Positions 1 to 9,599 are shown, numbered from the stretch's first letter. The stretch: 64,000 nt of DNA from DAHUZL01 sp035533215 (GCA_035533215.1 DATLUG010000029.1:62001-126000); one strand, 5' to 3'. Notes: generated by a model from the sequence alone, not told the origin. Translations and numbers: made by a program.

Positions 1-606
1 CAGCTCGTCCGGGGTGACCAGCACCGGCCCCAGGGTGGTGGCGAAGTCCTTGCCCTTCACCGGGCCCAGGCCGACCGGCCGCTCCAGCCGCTGCAGGTCA
101 CGCGCGCTCCAGTCGTTGCAGATGCAGAAGCCGGCCAGGTACCCGTCGGCGTCCTCGGGGGCGAGGTCGCGCCCCTCGCGCCCCACCACCGCCGCCACCT
201 CCAGCTCGAAGTCGAGCTCCAGGCACCCCGGGGGGGCGGAGACGATCGCCCCGTCCCCCACGCACGCCAGGGGATTGCTGAAGTAGAAGGCCGGGGCCCG
301 GTACCAGGCGGGATCGACCGGCTGGCCCCGGAGCGCCCACGCCGCCCGCACGTGCGCCTCGAAGGCGTAGAAGTCGCGAAGGGTCGGGGGCCGGGGAACC
401 GGGGGGAGGAGCCGGACCGAGGCCAGCGGCACCACCTCGTGCGGGTCGCGGCGCGCACGGTCGCCAGCTCTGGCCAGCCGCTCCCCGTCGTCGCCGAGGA
501 GATCGATCAGCGTGGTGTCGGCTTCCAGCCCGTGCACGGCATCCCCGACGACCAGCCCGACCCGGTCGCCGGGACCGTCGGCGCGGCGGTAGGTGGCCCA
601 GCGCAT
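1..606 (-). CDS. Fumarylacetoacetate hydrolase family protein, C-terminus cut by window edge
   Basis: The reading frame runs from an ATG at 606 down to base 1 with no stop, giving 202 residues of an FAH-domain protein whose C-terminus lies outside the window. The segment NDWSARDLQ followed by GPVKGKDFATTLGPVLVTPDEL is the conserved FAH-fold core; LDFELEVAAVVGREG just before it carries the acidic residues that normally hold the divalent metal. The family hydrolyses or decarboxylates beta-diketo acids in aromatic degradation; the exact substrate cannot be read from this piece. It points away from the thioesterase gene at 789 across a 182-base gap. No clear ribosome site was seen upstream of the start. 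Confidence 0.85.
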   Translation of the reverse strand, partial: MRWATYRRADGPGDRVGLVVGDAVHGLEADTTLIDLLGDDGERLARAGDRARRDPHEVVPLASVRLLPPVPRPPTLRDFYAFEAHVRAAWALRGQPVDPAWYRAPAFYFSNPLACVGDGAIVSAPPGCLELDFELEVAAVVGREGRDLAPEDADGYLAGFCICNDWSARDLQRLERPVGLGPVKGKDFATTLGPVLVTPDEL

Positions 607-776
607 CCGGCCTCAGCGCGGCGCGCGGCGCAGGCGCCGCCGCCGCCGGTGGGGCCGCGGCGGTCCGATGGTGGGTGGCACGGGTGCCATCAAAGCACCG
701 CGCGCGTGGCTGCCGCCCGCCGGGTCCGACCGGATCGCGCGCCCCCTGGCTGGCCGCGGCGCGGCGGCGCGCTCCC

Positions 777-782
777 TACGAT
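777..782 (+). promoter_or_regulatory. -10 box TACGAT of a leaderless thioesterase gene
   Basis: TACGAT lies six bases before the ATG at 789, with no purine-rich ribosome site between. This places the expected transcription start on or next to the start codon. Confidence 0.5.
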
Positions 783-788
783 GGCGGG

Positions 789-1274
789 ATGGACGGGGCC
801 ACGCCACCGCCGGGACCGCCCCCCGCCGACCCCCCTGTGGTGCCGGGTTCCGGGGAGGGCCCCCTCTTCTCCCCCGGGCCCGTCCCCCGAGGACTGGACC
901 ATCTGATCGGCACCGAGATCATCGAGGCCGGTCCGCGCCGGGTCCACCTCCGCCTCGCCCTCGGGCCCCAGCACCTCCAGCCCTTCGGAGTCGTCCACGG
1001 CGGAGTCCACGCCACCCTGGCCGAGACCGCCGCCTCCATCGCGGCGTGCCTCAACGCCAAGCGCGCCGCGGTCGGCATCGCCAACCACACCAGCTTCCTG
1101 CGGGCGGTGCGCGACGGGGTCCTCGACGCGGTCGCCACCCCGCTCCACACCGGGCGGGCGGTCCAGCTCTGGGAGGTGGCGATCCGACAGGACACCGCCC
1201 TGGTCGCCACCGCGCGGGTCCAGCTGTACGTGCTGCCCTCGGGCGGCCTCCGGGGATCGGCCCGGGCCCGCTGA
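789..1274 (+). CDS. PaaI-type hotdog-fold thioesterase
   Basis: A 161-residue protein of the PaaI/YdiI hotdog thioesterase family, which hydrolyses acyl-CoA thioesters in the cytoplasm. The family signature HGGVHATLAETAAS sits near residue 75; its His-Gly-Gly and the acidic residue about ten positions on are the usual catalytic surroundings. The frame is open further upstream to 675, but the ATG at 789 is preferred because the family's conserved part begins about 25 residues in and a -10 box lies six bases ahead. Residues 1-25 are proline-rich and probably disordered. The natural acyl-CoA is unknown; the neighbouring FAH gene would fit an aromatic-acid pathway, but this is only context. Confidence 0.85.
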   Translation: MDGATPPPGPPPADPPVVPGSGEGPLFSPGPVPRGLDHLIGTEIIEAGPRRVHLRLALGPQHLQPFGVVHGGVHATLAETAASIAACLNAKRAAVGIANHTSFLRAVRDGVLDAVATPLHTGRAVQLWEVAIRQDTALVATARVQLYVLPSGGLRGSARAR

Positions 1275-1338
1275 TCGCCGCGCGGCTGCCGAACCGGCCA
1301 CCGATCGGCACCGGCCGGGAGCCGGTGGGCTCGCGACC

Positions 1339-1669
1339 ATGGCGGGCCCGGTCGCGGGCGCGCTGACGGAGCCCAGTGCGCGATCCCGGCTCGGGGAGTG
1401 GCACGACCTGGTGGCGGCGCCGGGGGCCACCGTCGCTGAGGACTCGCCCTCCCAGGTGTCGCTCCGGCTCGACGGTGGCCCGGCCCAGCTCGGGGCCGTC
1501 GTCGCCCTCAGCTCAGCGAGTGAAGCGCGGCTGCCCGCTCGTCGACGTGGTGATCGGGCAGGGGGCCGACGCCCTCCGGCTGCAGGTGTCGGGGCCCGAC
1601 GGCTGCGGGGCGCGTCGCGATGCCATCGTTCAGCGCGCGGTCAGGCCGTCGTCGCGCGCTCCCCGGTGA
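1339..1669 (+). pseudogene. Small ORF of unknown function with an apparent frameshift
   Basis: Two overlapping frames read as one protein of about 110 residues if the frame changes near 1512-1522. The first frame, from ATG 1339, gives SRLGEWHDLVAAPGAT and SLRLDGGPAQLGAVVAL. The second, ending at the TGA at 1667-1669, gives CPLVDVVIGQGADALRLQV and RRDAIVQRAV. Both halves have G or C at nearly every third codon position, as real genes here do, and that signal switches frame at the junction. No family was recognised. Its end overlaps the 3' end of ppdK by 29 bases, tail to tail. It may be a decayed gene, a sequencing error, or chance open frames in GC-rich DNA. Confidence 0.3.
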
Positions 1670-4403
1670 GCACCGCCTGGGCGGCGGCCAGCCGCGCGGC
1701 GGGGACGCGGAACGGCGAGCAGGAGACGTAGTCGAGCCCGATTCGCTCACAGAGCGCGATCGAGGCGGCGTCCCCGCCGTGCTCGCCGCAGATCCCCAGC
1801 TCCAGCCCGGGCCGGGTCGCGCGGCCGGCCGCCACCGCCAGCGCCATCAGCCGCCCCACCCCGTCGGGATCGAGGTGCTCGAAGGGGTTCTCCGGCAGGA
1901 CGCCATCGCGGACGTACTGGGCGAGGAACTTGCCCTCGGCGTCGTCGCGCGAGACGCCGTAGGTCATCTGGGTGAGGTCGTTGGTCCCGAAGGAGAAGAA
2001 CTCCGCCGCCTCCGCCACCTCCCCGGCGGTGAGCGCCGCCCGCGGCACCTCGATCATGGTGCCGATCTTGATCGCCAGCCGTGCCCGGCGCTCCCGTCCG
2101 ACCGCGGCCAGGGTCGTCTCGATGACCGCCCGGGTCCGGCGCAGCTCCTCGACGTGCCCCACCAGCGGCACCATGATCTCCGGGATCGCCCGCACCCCGC
2201 GCCGGCGCAGCTCGCAGGTCGCCTCCCCGATGGCGCGGGCCTGCATCTCGATGATCTCGGGGAAGAGGAGCCCCAGCCGGCACCCGCGCAGGCCCAGCAT
2301 CGGGTTCTGCTCGCGCAGCTCCTCGACCGCGTGGAGCAGCTTCTCGGCGCGCATCAGCTTCGGTCCGTGCTCCCCGCGCCCACGCCGCTCGGCGACCTCG
2401 GTGAGGAGGGCGTCGTGGTTGGGCAGGAACTCGTGCAGGGGCGGGTCGATCAGGCGGATGATCACCGGCAGCCCCCGCATCGCCTCCAGGATGCCGACGA
2501 AGTCGGCGCGCTGGAACGGCAGCAGCTCGGCCAGCGCCTGCCGGCGCCCCTCCGTCGAGGAGGCCAGGATCATCGCCTGCACGTGGGGCAGCCGATCCTG
2601 CTGCATGAACATGTGCTCGGTGCGGCACAGCCCCACCCCCTTGGCGCCGAACTCGCGGGCGCGGCGGGCGTCCTCGGGGGTGTCGGCATTGGCGAAGACG
2701 CCGAGCCGCCGAACGTCGTCGGCGATGCGAAGGAGCCGCCGCAGGTCGCCGGAGACCTGCGGCTCGACCATCGGCACCGACCCCTCGATCACCTGTCCGG
2801 TGCTGCCGTCGATGGTGAACACGTCACCCTCGTGCACGGTGACGCCGCCGGCGAGGAACTGTCGGCGCCGGAGGTCGACCGTCAGCGACTCGGTGCCGGA
2901 CACGCACGGCTTGCCCATCCCGCGCGCCACCACCGCGGCGTGGGAGGTGCGGCCGCCGCGGGCGGTCAGCACCCCCTCGGCGGCGATCATGCCGTGGACG
3001 TCGTCGGGGTTGGTCTCCACCCGCACCAGGATGCAGGGCGTCCCCCCCTTGGCCATCGCCTCGGCGCGGTCGGCGTCGAAGACCGCGGCCCCGGTCGCCG
3101 CCCCCGGTGAGGCGGCGAGGCCGGTCGCCAGGACGGTGACCGTGGCGGCCGGATCGATGGTGCGGTGGAGGAGGTGGTCGACCTGGTCCGGCTCCACCCG
3201 GAGGAGGGCCTCCTCGCGGCTGATCAGCTCGTCCCGGAGCATGTCGGTGGCGATCCGCACCGCCGCCTGGGCGGTGCGCTTGGCGGTCCTGGTCTGGAGC
3301 ATGAAGAGCCGGCCGCGCTCGATCGTGAACTCCATGTCCTGCACGTCGCGGTAGTGGGATTCCAGCCGGCCCGCGATCGTCTCGAACTCCCGGTACACCG
3401 CCGGCAGCTGGTCCTGCAGGGTGGCGATCGGCTGGGGGGTGCGGATCCCCGCCACCACGTCCTCACCCTGGGCGTTGAGAAGGTATTCGCCGAACACCCC
3501 GGGCTCGCCGGTGGCGGGGTCGCGGGTGAAGGCGACCCCGGTGCCGGACGTCTCCCCCATGTTCCCGAACACCATCATCTGCACGTTGACGGCGGTGCCC
3601 AGGGTGTGCGGGATGTGGTTGTACTCCCGGTAGGCGACCGCGCGGCGGGTGTTCCAGGACCGGAAGACGGCGGCGATCGCCCGCTCCAGCTGCACCGTCG
3701 GGTCGTCGGGGAAGGCGGCACCGGTGCCGGAGCGCACCAGCTGCCGCATCTCCGCCACCAGCTTGGTCAGCGGCGCCACCCCGAGGTCGGCGTCGGTGGC
3801 GGCGCCCGCCCGTCGCTTGGCGGCAGCCAGCGCCTCCTCGAAGGGCTCCGGGTCCAGCCCCAGGACGATCTTGGCGAAGAGCTGGGTGAAGCGCCGGTAG
3901 GCGTCGAGGGCGAAGCGCCGGTCCCCGGTGCGGCGGGCCAGCCCCTCCAGGGTCAGCGGCGTGAGCCCGAGGTTGAGGACCGTGTCCATCATCCCCGGCA
4001 TCGAGAAGGCCGCCCCCGAGCGCACCGACACCAGCAGCGGATCGTCGGGGTCGCCGAAGCGGCGCCCGGCCGCCGTCTCCAGCCAGGCGAGGCCGTGGCG
4101 GACCTCCTCCCACAGCCCGGGGGGGAAGCGGTCGCCGGCGGCAAGGAAGGCGATGCAGGCCTCGGTGGTGATGGTGAACCCGGGAGGGACCGGAAGCCCC
4201 GCTCGGGTCATCTCCGCCACCCCGGCGCCCTTGCCGCCGAGCAGCGCCCGCATCGTCCGGTCGCCCTCGTCGAAGCGCCACACCCAGTGGCGGCCGCGCC
4301 GTCCCGGCCGGGAACCGGGGGGCCGTCGACCGGTTGCCGCCACCCGGCCCGTCTTCGCCTGCTGCGTCGCCGCCGCCCGGGGCGCTGCCGACTTCGGCGC
4401 CAT
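1641..4403 (-). CDS. ppdK: Pyruvate, phosphate dikinase
   Basis: A 920-residue enzyme interconverting pyruvate, ATP and phosphate with phosphoenolpyruvate, AMP and diphosphate. Domains appear in the usual order: N-terminal nucleotide-binding part starting at LLGGKGAGVAEMT, the swivelling phosphohistidine domain with GGRTSHAAVVARGMGKPC (His is the phosphate carrier; the family more often has GGMTSHAA), and the C-terminal TIM barrel with CRTEHMF, FFSFGTNDLTQMT and the catalytic cysteine in ICGEHGG. The ATG at 4403 follows GTGGAGG. About 40 basic, alanine-rich residues precede the conserved domain, more than usual. It is transcribed away from lysA; AGTGTA at 4491-4496 reads TACACT on its strand and may be its -10 box. 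Confidence 0.97.
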   Translation of the reverse strand: MAPKSAAPRAAATQQAKTGRVAATGRRPPGSRPGRRGRHWVWRFDEGDRTMRALLGGKGAGVAEMTRAGLPVPPGFTITTEACIAFLAAGDRFPPGLWEEVRHGLAWLETAAGRRFGDPDDPLLVSVRSGAAFSMPGMMDTVLNLGLTPLTLEGLARRTGDRRFALDAYRRFTQLFAKIVLGLDPEPFEEALAAAKRRAGAATDADLGVAPLTKLVAEMRQLVRSGTGAAFPDDPTVQLERAIAAVFRSWNTRRAVAYREYNHIPHTLGTAVNVQMMVFGNMGETSGTGVAFTRDPATGEPGVFGEYLLNAQGEDVVAGIRTPQPIATLQDQLPAVYREFETIAGRLESHYRDVQDMEFTIERGRLFMLQTRTAKRTAQAAVRIATDMLRDELISREEALLRVEPDQVDHLLHRTIDPAATVTVLATGLAASPGAATGAAVFDADRAEAMAKGGTPCILVRVETNPDDVHGMIAAEGVLTARGGRTSHAAVVARGMGKPCVSGTESLTVDLRRRQFLAGGVTVHEGDVFTIDGSTGQVIEGSVPMVEPQVSGDLRRLLRIADDVRRLGVFANADTPEDARRAREFGAKGVGLCRTEHMFMQQDRLPHVQAMILASSTEGRRQALAELLPFQRADFVGILEAMRGLPVIIRLIDPPLHEFLPNHDALLTEVAERRGRGEHGPKLMRAEKLLHAVEELREQNPMLGLRGCRLGLLFPEIIEMQARAIGEATCELRRRGVRAIPEIMVPLVGHVEELRRTRAVIETTLAAVGRERRARLAIKIGTMIEVPRAALTAGEVAEAAEFFSFGTNDLTQMTYGVSRDDAEGKFLAQYVRDGVLPENPFEHLDPDGVGRLMALAVAAGRATRPGLELGICGEHGGDAASIALCERIGLDYVSCSPFRVPAARLAAAQAVLTGERATTA

Positions 4404-4718
4404 CACCTGCCTCCACGCGGAGCCGTCCCAGCCCGACCTCTGCCCGCGGGGGGCGTCCCTCCGGCGGCGCCTCCTCCCCTCCCGCCGGCGAGTGTAGCGA
4501 AGGCCGCCGCCCCCGAGCCCGGGCGGCCGGCCCGCCTGGGCTCGGCACCGCGAGTCGGCTCGGTGCGATAGGATCGTCGCCCCCACCGTGAGACCTGAGC
4601 GCTGCCGGACGCTCGATCGATGCGGGCCGGCTGCCTCCTCGTCGCCCGATGCGGGAGGGCGGCCCGGGACGCCGTCCGCCCCCGCCGGCGGCCGCGGTGC
4701 GGCGGCGCGACCGCCGGC
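4404..4718. other. Divergent spacer between ppdK and lysA
   Basis: This 315-base gap holds no convincing gene. It contains TACACT (4491-4496 read on the minus strand) as a possible -10 box for ppdK and TAGGAT (4569-4574) as a possible -10 box for lysA. Neither has a consensus -35 at 17 bases, so both are tentative. Confidence 0.4.
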
Positions 4719-6089
4719 GTGAGCGTCCCGCCCACCGGACGCGACGCCCGCCGCGGCGCGCCCGGGCCGGCGCCGGATCCAACGGCCCCCCTCGACCTCA
4801 CCCTCCTGCCCGACCGCGCCGAGGTGCTGCCGTCCGGACGGCTGGCGGTGGCCGGCGTCGACCTCGGCCTGCTGGCGCAGGCGGTCGGCACCCCCTGCTA
4901 CGTCTACGACGAGGCGACCCTCCGGGCCCGCTGCGAGGAGGCCCACCGGGCCTTCCCCGGCGGCGCCGCCTACGCGTCGAAGGCGTTCAGCTGCATCGCC
5001 ATGGACCGCCTGGCATCCGGCCTCGGGCTGGCCATCGACGTGGCCAGCCTGGGCGAGCTGCGGGTCGCCCTCGCCGCCGACGTCCCCCCCGCCGGGATGG
5101 TGCTCCACGGCAACAACAAGTCCCTCGCCGAGCTGGAGCTGGCGCTGGCGACCGGGGTGGGACGGATCGTCGTCGACTCGCTCGACGAGGTCACCCGGCT
5201 GGAGCGGCTGGTCTTTGCCGGGGGCTTCGCTCCGCCGGCGGTGTGGCTGCGGGTGACGCCGGGCGTCGATCCCAAGACCCATGCCGCGATCGCGACCGGC
5301 CAGCTGGGCTCGAAGTTCGGCCTGCCGATCGCAGGCGGCGGCGCCGCCGCCGCGCTCGACCGTCTCGCCCGTTCGCCGGCGGTCCGCCTGGTCGGCGTCC
5401 ACTCCCACATCGGCAGTCAGGTGACCGACCTCCTCCCCTTCCAGACGGCGGCGCGGCGGGTCGCCGAGCTGGCGGTGGAGCGGCGCCTCGCCGAGGTGTG
5501 CCTGGGAGGCGGCCTGGGCGCGGCCTACGTCGCCGGGGACGTGGTCCCCAGCCTTTCGGACTGGGCCGCCGCGGTGGAGCGAGGCTGCCGCGAGGCCGGG
5601 CTCCCACCGGACATGCACCCCAGCGCCGAGCCCGGGCGGGCCCTGGTGGCGCGGGCGGGTCTCACCCTCTACACGGTGGGGACGGTCAAGCGCCTGCCCC
5701 AGGGCCCGGTCTTCGTCGCCGTCGACGGCGGCATGGGGGACAACCCGCGCCCGGCCCTGTACGGCAGCCGCTACGAGGCCTTCCTCCCCCGCGCCCCCCT
5801 GGCCCGGCGCCCGTTGGCCGCCGCGGTCGTCGGCCACCACTGCGAATCCGGCGACGTCCTCGTGGCCGAGGGCCGGCTCCCCGCCGACGTGGCGGTCGGC
5901 GACTGCCTGGCGGTGGCGGTGACCGGGGCCTACGGCCACGCCATGGCGTCCACCTACAACCGGGTCCCGCGGCCGCCGGTCATCTTCCTCTCCGGGGGGG
6001 ACGCCCGTGTGGTGGTGCGGCGCGAGACGGTCGAGGACGTGCTCCGTCTGGAGACCGAGGCACCGGTGCGGGCGGGGCCGCTGCGCTGA
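4719..6089 (+). CDS. lysA: Diaminopimelate decarboxylase
   Basis: A PLP-dependent fold-type III decarboxylase making L-lysine from meso-diaminopimelate, 456 residues from GTG 4719. The PLP lysine is in the segment AYASKAFSC, the glycine-rich phosphate loop is LGGGLG, HSHIGSQV is the family motif lining the cofactor, and CESGDVL contributes the active-site cysteine from the partner subunit. The frame is open to an ATG at 4620, but that adds a basic low-complexity tail with no relatives that I recognise, so the later GTG was chosen; the start is not certain. It stands alone and may also supply diaminopimelate-pathway balance for the peptidoglycan genes elsewhere in the window. Confidence 0.93.
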   Translation: MSVPPTGRDARRGAPGPAPDPTAPLDLTLLPDRAEVLPSGRLAVAGVDLGLLAQAVGTPCYVYDEATLRARCEEAHRAFPGGAAYASKAFSCIAMDRLASGLGLAIDVASLGELRVALAADVPPAGMVLHGNNKSLAELELALATGVGRIVVDSLDEVTRLERLVFAGGFAPPAVWLRVTPGVDPKTHAAIATGQLGSKFGLPIAGGGAAAALDRLARSPAVRLVGVHSHIGSQVTDLLPFQTAARRVAELAVERRLAEVCLGGGLGAAYVAGDVVPSLSDWAAAVERGCREAGLPPDMHPSAEPGRALVARAGLTLYTVGTVKRLPQGPVFVAVDGGMGDNPRPALYGSRYEAFLPRAPLARRPLAAAVVGHHCESGDVLVAEGRLPADVAVGDCLAVAVTGAYGHAMASTYNRVPRPPVIFLSGGDARVVVRRETVEDVLRLETEAPVRAGPLR

Positions 6090-6206
6090 CGCCGCGACCC
6101 ACCCCGGCCGCGGCGTCGACGTCCTGCCGAGGCTGCTACGCTCATTACACTCGCGGGGCCCAGCGGCGGCGCCGACGGGCCGGTGGCACGGGCGAGGACG
6201 GGCGTC

Positions 6207-8102
6207 ATGGGCATCCACATCGGGCTTGGGGGCGGCGGCCACGGCGGGCGGCTGGCCCGGGCCGCCGGCAGGGGTCCGGGGGCCGAGGACGCCCGCCCGA
6301 TCCGGCGCAGCACCGTGCTCCGGGTGGGCCGACTGTTCCGCCCCTACCTGCGCCAGGTGGGCGTGGTGCTGGCGATCCTGGTGGTGGTGGCGCTGCTTGG
6401 GGTGGTCAACCCCTACATGCTGAAGCTGATCATCGACGTCGCCTTCAAGCGCCACAGCATGCGCCTGCTCCTCATCTTCGTGGGCATCATGGTGATCACG
6501 CCGGTGGTCAGCACCGCGCTGGGGGTCTGGCAGACGTACCTCAACGCGGTGGTCGGCCAGCGCGTGATGCAGGACCTGCGCCTGGCCCTCTACTCCCATC
6601 TCCAGCGGTTGCCGCTGCGCTTCTTCACGGCGACCCGCACCGGCGAGATCCAGTCCCGACTGGCCAACGACGTCGGCGGGGTGGACAACGTCATCACCAA
6701 CACCGCCACCTCGATCGTCTCCAACCTGACCCGGGCGGCGGCGACGATCGTGGGGATGCTGGTGCTGAGCTGGCAGCTGACCATCCTCTCCCTGGCCCTC
6801 CTGCCGGTCTTCCTCCTGGTCACGGTGCGGGTCGGCGAGATCCGCCGCAAGGTCAGCGGCGAGACCCAGGAGACCCTCGCCGACCTCTCGGCCCTGGCCG
6901 AGGAGACGCTGTCGGTGAGCGGCATCCTGCTGACCAAGGTCTTCGGCCGGGAGGCGTTCGCGCGCCAGCGCTACGCGCGCGAGACCGGACGCCTCACCGG
7001 GCTGATGATCCGCCAGCAGATGGTGGGGCGGTGGTTCTTCGGCTTCATCTCCACCTTCTTCTCGATCATCCCGGCGGTGGTCTGGCTGGTGGCGGGCGCG
7101 ATGCTCTTCGGCAGCCACCCCGGCGCCCACGGGGGATTCGTCACCACCGGCGGCACCTCCATCGGCACCATCGTCGCCTTCACCACCCTCCAGTCCGGTC
7201 TCTTCTTCCCGCTCGGTCAGCTCCTCAACGTCCAGGTGGAGATCCAGGGCACCTTCGCCCTCTTCGACCGGATCTTCGAGTACATCGACCTGCCGGTGGA
7301 GATCGAGGACCGCCCCGGCGCGCTGGTCATCCCCGGCCGCCAGATCCGGGGCGCCGTCACCTTCGAGAACGTCCACTTCCACTACGAGCGGGGGGTGGGG
7401 GCGGCGGCCGTCGAGGAGGTCTCCTTCCGGGCCGAGCCGGGCCAGCTGGTGGCGCTGGTGGGGCCCAGCGGAGCCGGCAAGACCACGCTCACCTACCTGC
7501 TCGCCCGCCTCTACGACGTCGAGCGGGGCCGGGTCTTGATCGACGGTCACGATGTCCGCGACCTCACCCTCTCCACCGTCCAGGGGGCGATGGCGATCGT
7601 GACCCAGGAGGTCTTCCTCTTCCACAGCACGATCCGCGAGAACCTCCTCGTCGGCAAGCCGGACGCCACCCCCGCGGAGGTGGAGGCGGCCGGGCGGGCG
7701 GCCGCCATCCACGACCGGATCATGGAGCTGCCGCTGGGCTACGACACCATCACCGGCGAGCGCGGCTACCGCCTCAGCGGCGGAGAGAAGCAACGCATCG
7801 CCCTCGCCCGCGCGATCCTGAAGGATCCCCGCATCCTGGTCCTCGACGAGGCCACCTCCGCGCTCGACACCCACAGCGAGCGGCTGGTGCAGGCGGCGCT
7901 CGACCGTCTGATGGACGGCCGCACCACCCTGGCGATCGCCCACCGCCTCTCCACCGTGATGGCGGCGGACCAGATCCTGATGATGGAGCGGGGCCGGATC
8001 GTGGAGCACGGCACCCACGCCCAGCTCCTCGCCGCCGGGGGCGCCTACGCCCGGCTCTACCTGGAGCAGTTCGCCAGCCAGCCGGTGGAGGCGGCGGGCT
8101 GA
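6207..8102 (+). CDS. ABC transporter, fused permease and ATPase (MsbA/LmrA type exporter)
   Basis: A 631-residue half-transporter. Six membrane helices occupy roughly residues 40-340 (type I exporter fold). The ATPase follows, with Walker A GPSGAGKTT, Q-loop VTQEVFLF, signature LSGGEKQR, Walker B ILVLDEATSALD and switch His in AIAHRLS. Half-transporters dimerise and export lipids, drugs or peptides; the substrate cannot be told here. The ATG at 6207 has GAGGA eight bases before it and is preferred over a GTG at 6183. No partner ABC gene is adjacent, so it probably works as a homodimer. A 37-base gap separates it from glyQS, which converges on it. Confidence 0.92.
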   Translation: MGIHIGLGGGGHGGRLARAAGRGPGAEDARPIRRSTVLRVGRLFRPYLRQVGVVLAILVVVALLGVVNPYMLKLIIDVAFKRHSMRLLLIFVGIMVITPVVSTALGVWQTYLNAVVGQRVMQDLRLALYSHLQRLPLRFFTATRTGEIQSRLANDVGGVDNVITNTATSIVSNLTRAAATIVGMLVLSWQLTILSLALLPVFLLVTVRVGEIRRKVSGETQETLADLSALAEETLSVSGILLTKVFGREAFARQRYARETGRLTGLMIRQQMVGRWFFGFISTFFSIIPAVVWLVAGAMLFGSHPGAHGGFVTTGGTSIGTIVAFTTLQSGLFFPLGQLLNVQVEIQGTFALFDRIFEYIDLPVEIEDRPGALVIPGRQIRGAVTFENVHFHYERGVGAAAVEEVSFRAEPGQLVALVGPSGAGKTTLTYLLARLYDVERGRVLIDGHDVRDLTLSTVQGAMAIVTQEVFLFHSTIRENLLVGKPDATPAEVEAAGRAAAIHDRIMELPLGYDTITGERGYRLSGGEKQRIALARAILKDPRILVLDEATSALDTHSERLVQAALDRLMDGRTTLAIAHRLSTVMAADQILMMERGRIVEHGTHAQLLAAGGAYARLYLEQFASQPVEAAG

Positions 8103-8139
8103 GCCGACCGGCGGGGCGCCGGGCACGGCGACCGCCCGG

Positions 8140-9522
8140 TCACATCGGAGCCGGACCCCCGGTCCCCGGGGCCGCCTCGTCCAGGCCCAGCTTCGCCCGG
8201 CAGACCTCGAGGAGTCGGTCGAACCCCACCCGCACCTGGGCCATGCTGTCGCGCTCGCGGATGGTCGCGGCCCGGTCGGCGAGGCTGTCGAAGTCGACGG
8301 TGACGCAGAGTGGGGTCCCGATCTCGTCCTGGCGCCGGTAGCGACGGCCGATCGACTGGGTCTCGTCGTAGTCGGTGGCCAGCCGGCGGCGGAGGTCCGC
8401 CTCCAGGCCCCGGGCCAGTCCCATCAGGTCGGCGTTCTTGGAGAGCGGGAGGACCGCCACCTGGTAGGGGGCGACCGTCGCCGCCAGCCGCAGCACCACC
8501 CGCCGCTCGCCCTGGACCTCCTCCTCGTGGTAGGCGTCGAGCAGGACCGTGAGCGCGGTGCGGTCGACCCCGACCGCGGGCTCCACCACGTAGGCCAGCC
8601 GATGCTCCCCACTCACGGGGTCGAGGTAGGTGAGGTCCTTGCCGCTCACCTCCTGGTGGCGGCGCAGGTCGTAGTCGCCGCGCCGGGCGATCCCCTCCAG
8701 CTCACCCCACCCGAACGGGAACCGGTACTCGATGTCGGTGGCCGCCAGCGCGTAGTGGGCGAGCTCCTCGGGCGCGTGGGGCCGCAGCCGCAGGTTGGCC
8801 TCCCGGATCCCGAGGGCGAGGAACCACTGGCGCTGGTCCTCGCACCAGTAGTGGAACCACGGCTCGTCCTCGCCGGGGGGGCAGAACCACTCCATCTCCA
8901 TCTGCTCGAACTCCCGCGAGCGGAAGATGAAGTTGCCGGGTGAGATCTCGTTGCGGAAGCTGCGCCCGACCTGGGCGATCCCGAAGGGCAGCCGCTGCCG
9001 CGAGCTCTGGAGCACGTTCTTGAAGTTGACGAACATCCCCTGCGCCGTCTCCGGCCGCAGGTAGACCCTGGCGGTCTCCTCCTCGACCGGCCCCACGAAG
9101 GTCTTGAACATGAGGTTGAACCGGCGTGGGGCCGAGAGCTCGCCGCCGCAGTCCGGGCAGCGGTCCCCTCCCAGCTGGTCCTGGCGCCAGCGCCGGTGGC
9201 AGCTGCCGAGGCAGTCGACCAGAGGATCGGTGAAGGCATCGACGTGGCCGGACGCCACCCACACCTTGGGGTTCATCAGGATGGCGCACTCGATCCCCTC
9301 CACGTCCCGGCGCAGCTCGACCACCCGTCGCCACCACGACTCGCGCACGTTGCGGCGCAGCCGCACCCCCAGCGGCCCGTAGTCCCAGACCGCATTGAGT
9401 CCGCCGTAGATCTCGCTGCTGGGAAAGACGAAGCCACGCCGCTTGGCCAGCGAGGTGAGCTTGTCGACCAGCCCCTGCCCGTCGCCCGTGGCCGCCGTGA
9501 TCGGCTCCGTCTCCTCGCTCAT
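8140..9522 (-). CDS. glyQS: Glycyl-tRNA synthetase (alpha2, eukaryote/archaeal-like type)
   Basis: A 460-residue class II synthetase that charges tRNA-Gly. It is the single-chain dimeric type, not the alpha/beta tetramer. Motif 2 is FRNEISPGNFIFRSREFEQ, motif 3 begins GVDRTALTV, and the C-terminal anticodon-binding domain begins near APYQVAVLPL. A zinc-site-like insertion has CLGSC and CPDCGG. The ATG at 9522 follows GGAGGA. TACAAT at 9569-9574 on the same strand is a likely -10 box. The frame stays open far upstream, but that part is antisense to the neighbouring oxidase and is not coding. Confidence 0.97.
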   Translation of the reverse strand: MSEETEPITAATGDGQGLVDKLTSLAKRRGFVFPSSEIYGGLNAVWDYGPLGVRLRRNVRESWWRRVVELRRDVEGIECAILMNPKVWVASGHVDAFTDPLVDCLGSCHRRWRQDQLGGDRCPDCGGELSAPRRFNLMFKTFVGPVEEETARVYLRPETAQGMFVNFKNVLQSSRQRLPFGIAQVGRSFRNEISPGNFIFRSREFEQMEMEWFCPPGEDEPWFHYWCEDQRQWFLALGIREANLRLRPHAPEELAHYALAATDIEYRFPFGWGELEGIARRGDYDLRRHQEVSGKDLTYLDPVSGEHRLAYVVEPAVGVDRTALTVLLDAYHEEEVQGERRVVLRLAATVAPYQVAVLPLSKNADLMGLARGLEADLRRRLATDYDETQSIGRRYRRQDEIGTPLCVTVDFDSLADRAATIRERDSMAQVRVGFDRLLEVCRAKLGLDEAAPGTGGPAPM

Positions 9523-9568
9523 CGAGTCCTCCAGGGCGCCGCGGTCGTGGCGAGCGGGCCGGGCGGTC

Positions 9569-9574
9569 ATTGTA
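9569..9574 (-). promoter_or_regulatory. -10 box TACAAT for glyQS
   Basis: ATTGTA on the plus strand reads TACAAT towards glyQS, about 47 bases before its start codon. A normal Shine-Dalgarno (GGAGGA) lies between, so this gene would be leadered. Confidence 0.45.
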
Positions 9575-9599
9575 CGGTCAGGTGGCGCCCGGCCCCCGC

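Noticed and set aside
1641..8126. A 2161-codon open frame on the minus strand
   Set aside because: Only the part from 4403 down is ppdK. The rest is antisense to lysA and the ABC exporter and reads as low-complexity His/Arg/Gly/Pro protein, a common artefact of GC-rich DNA.
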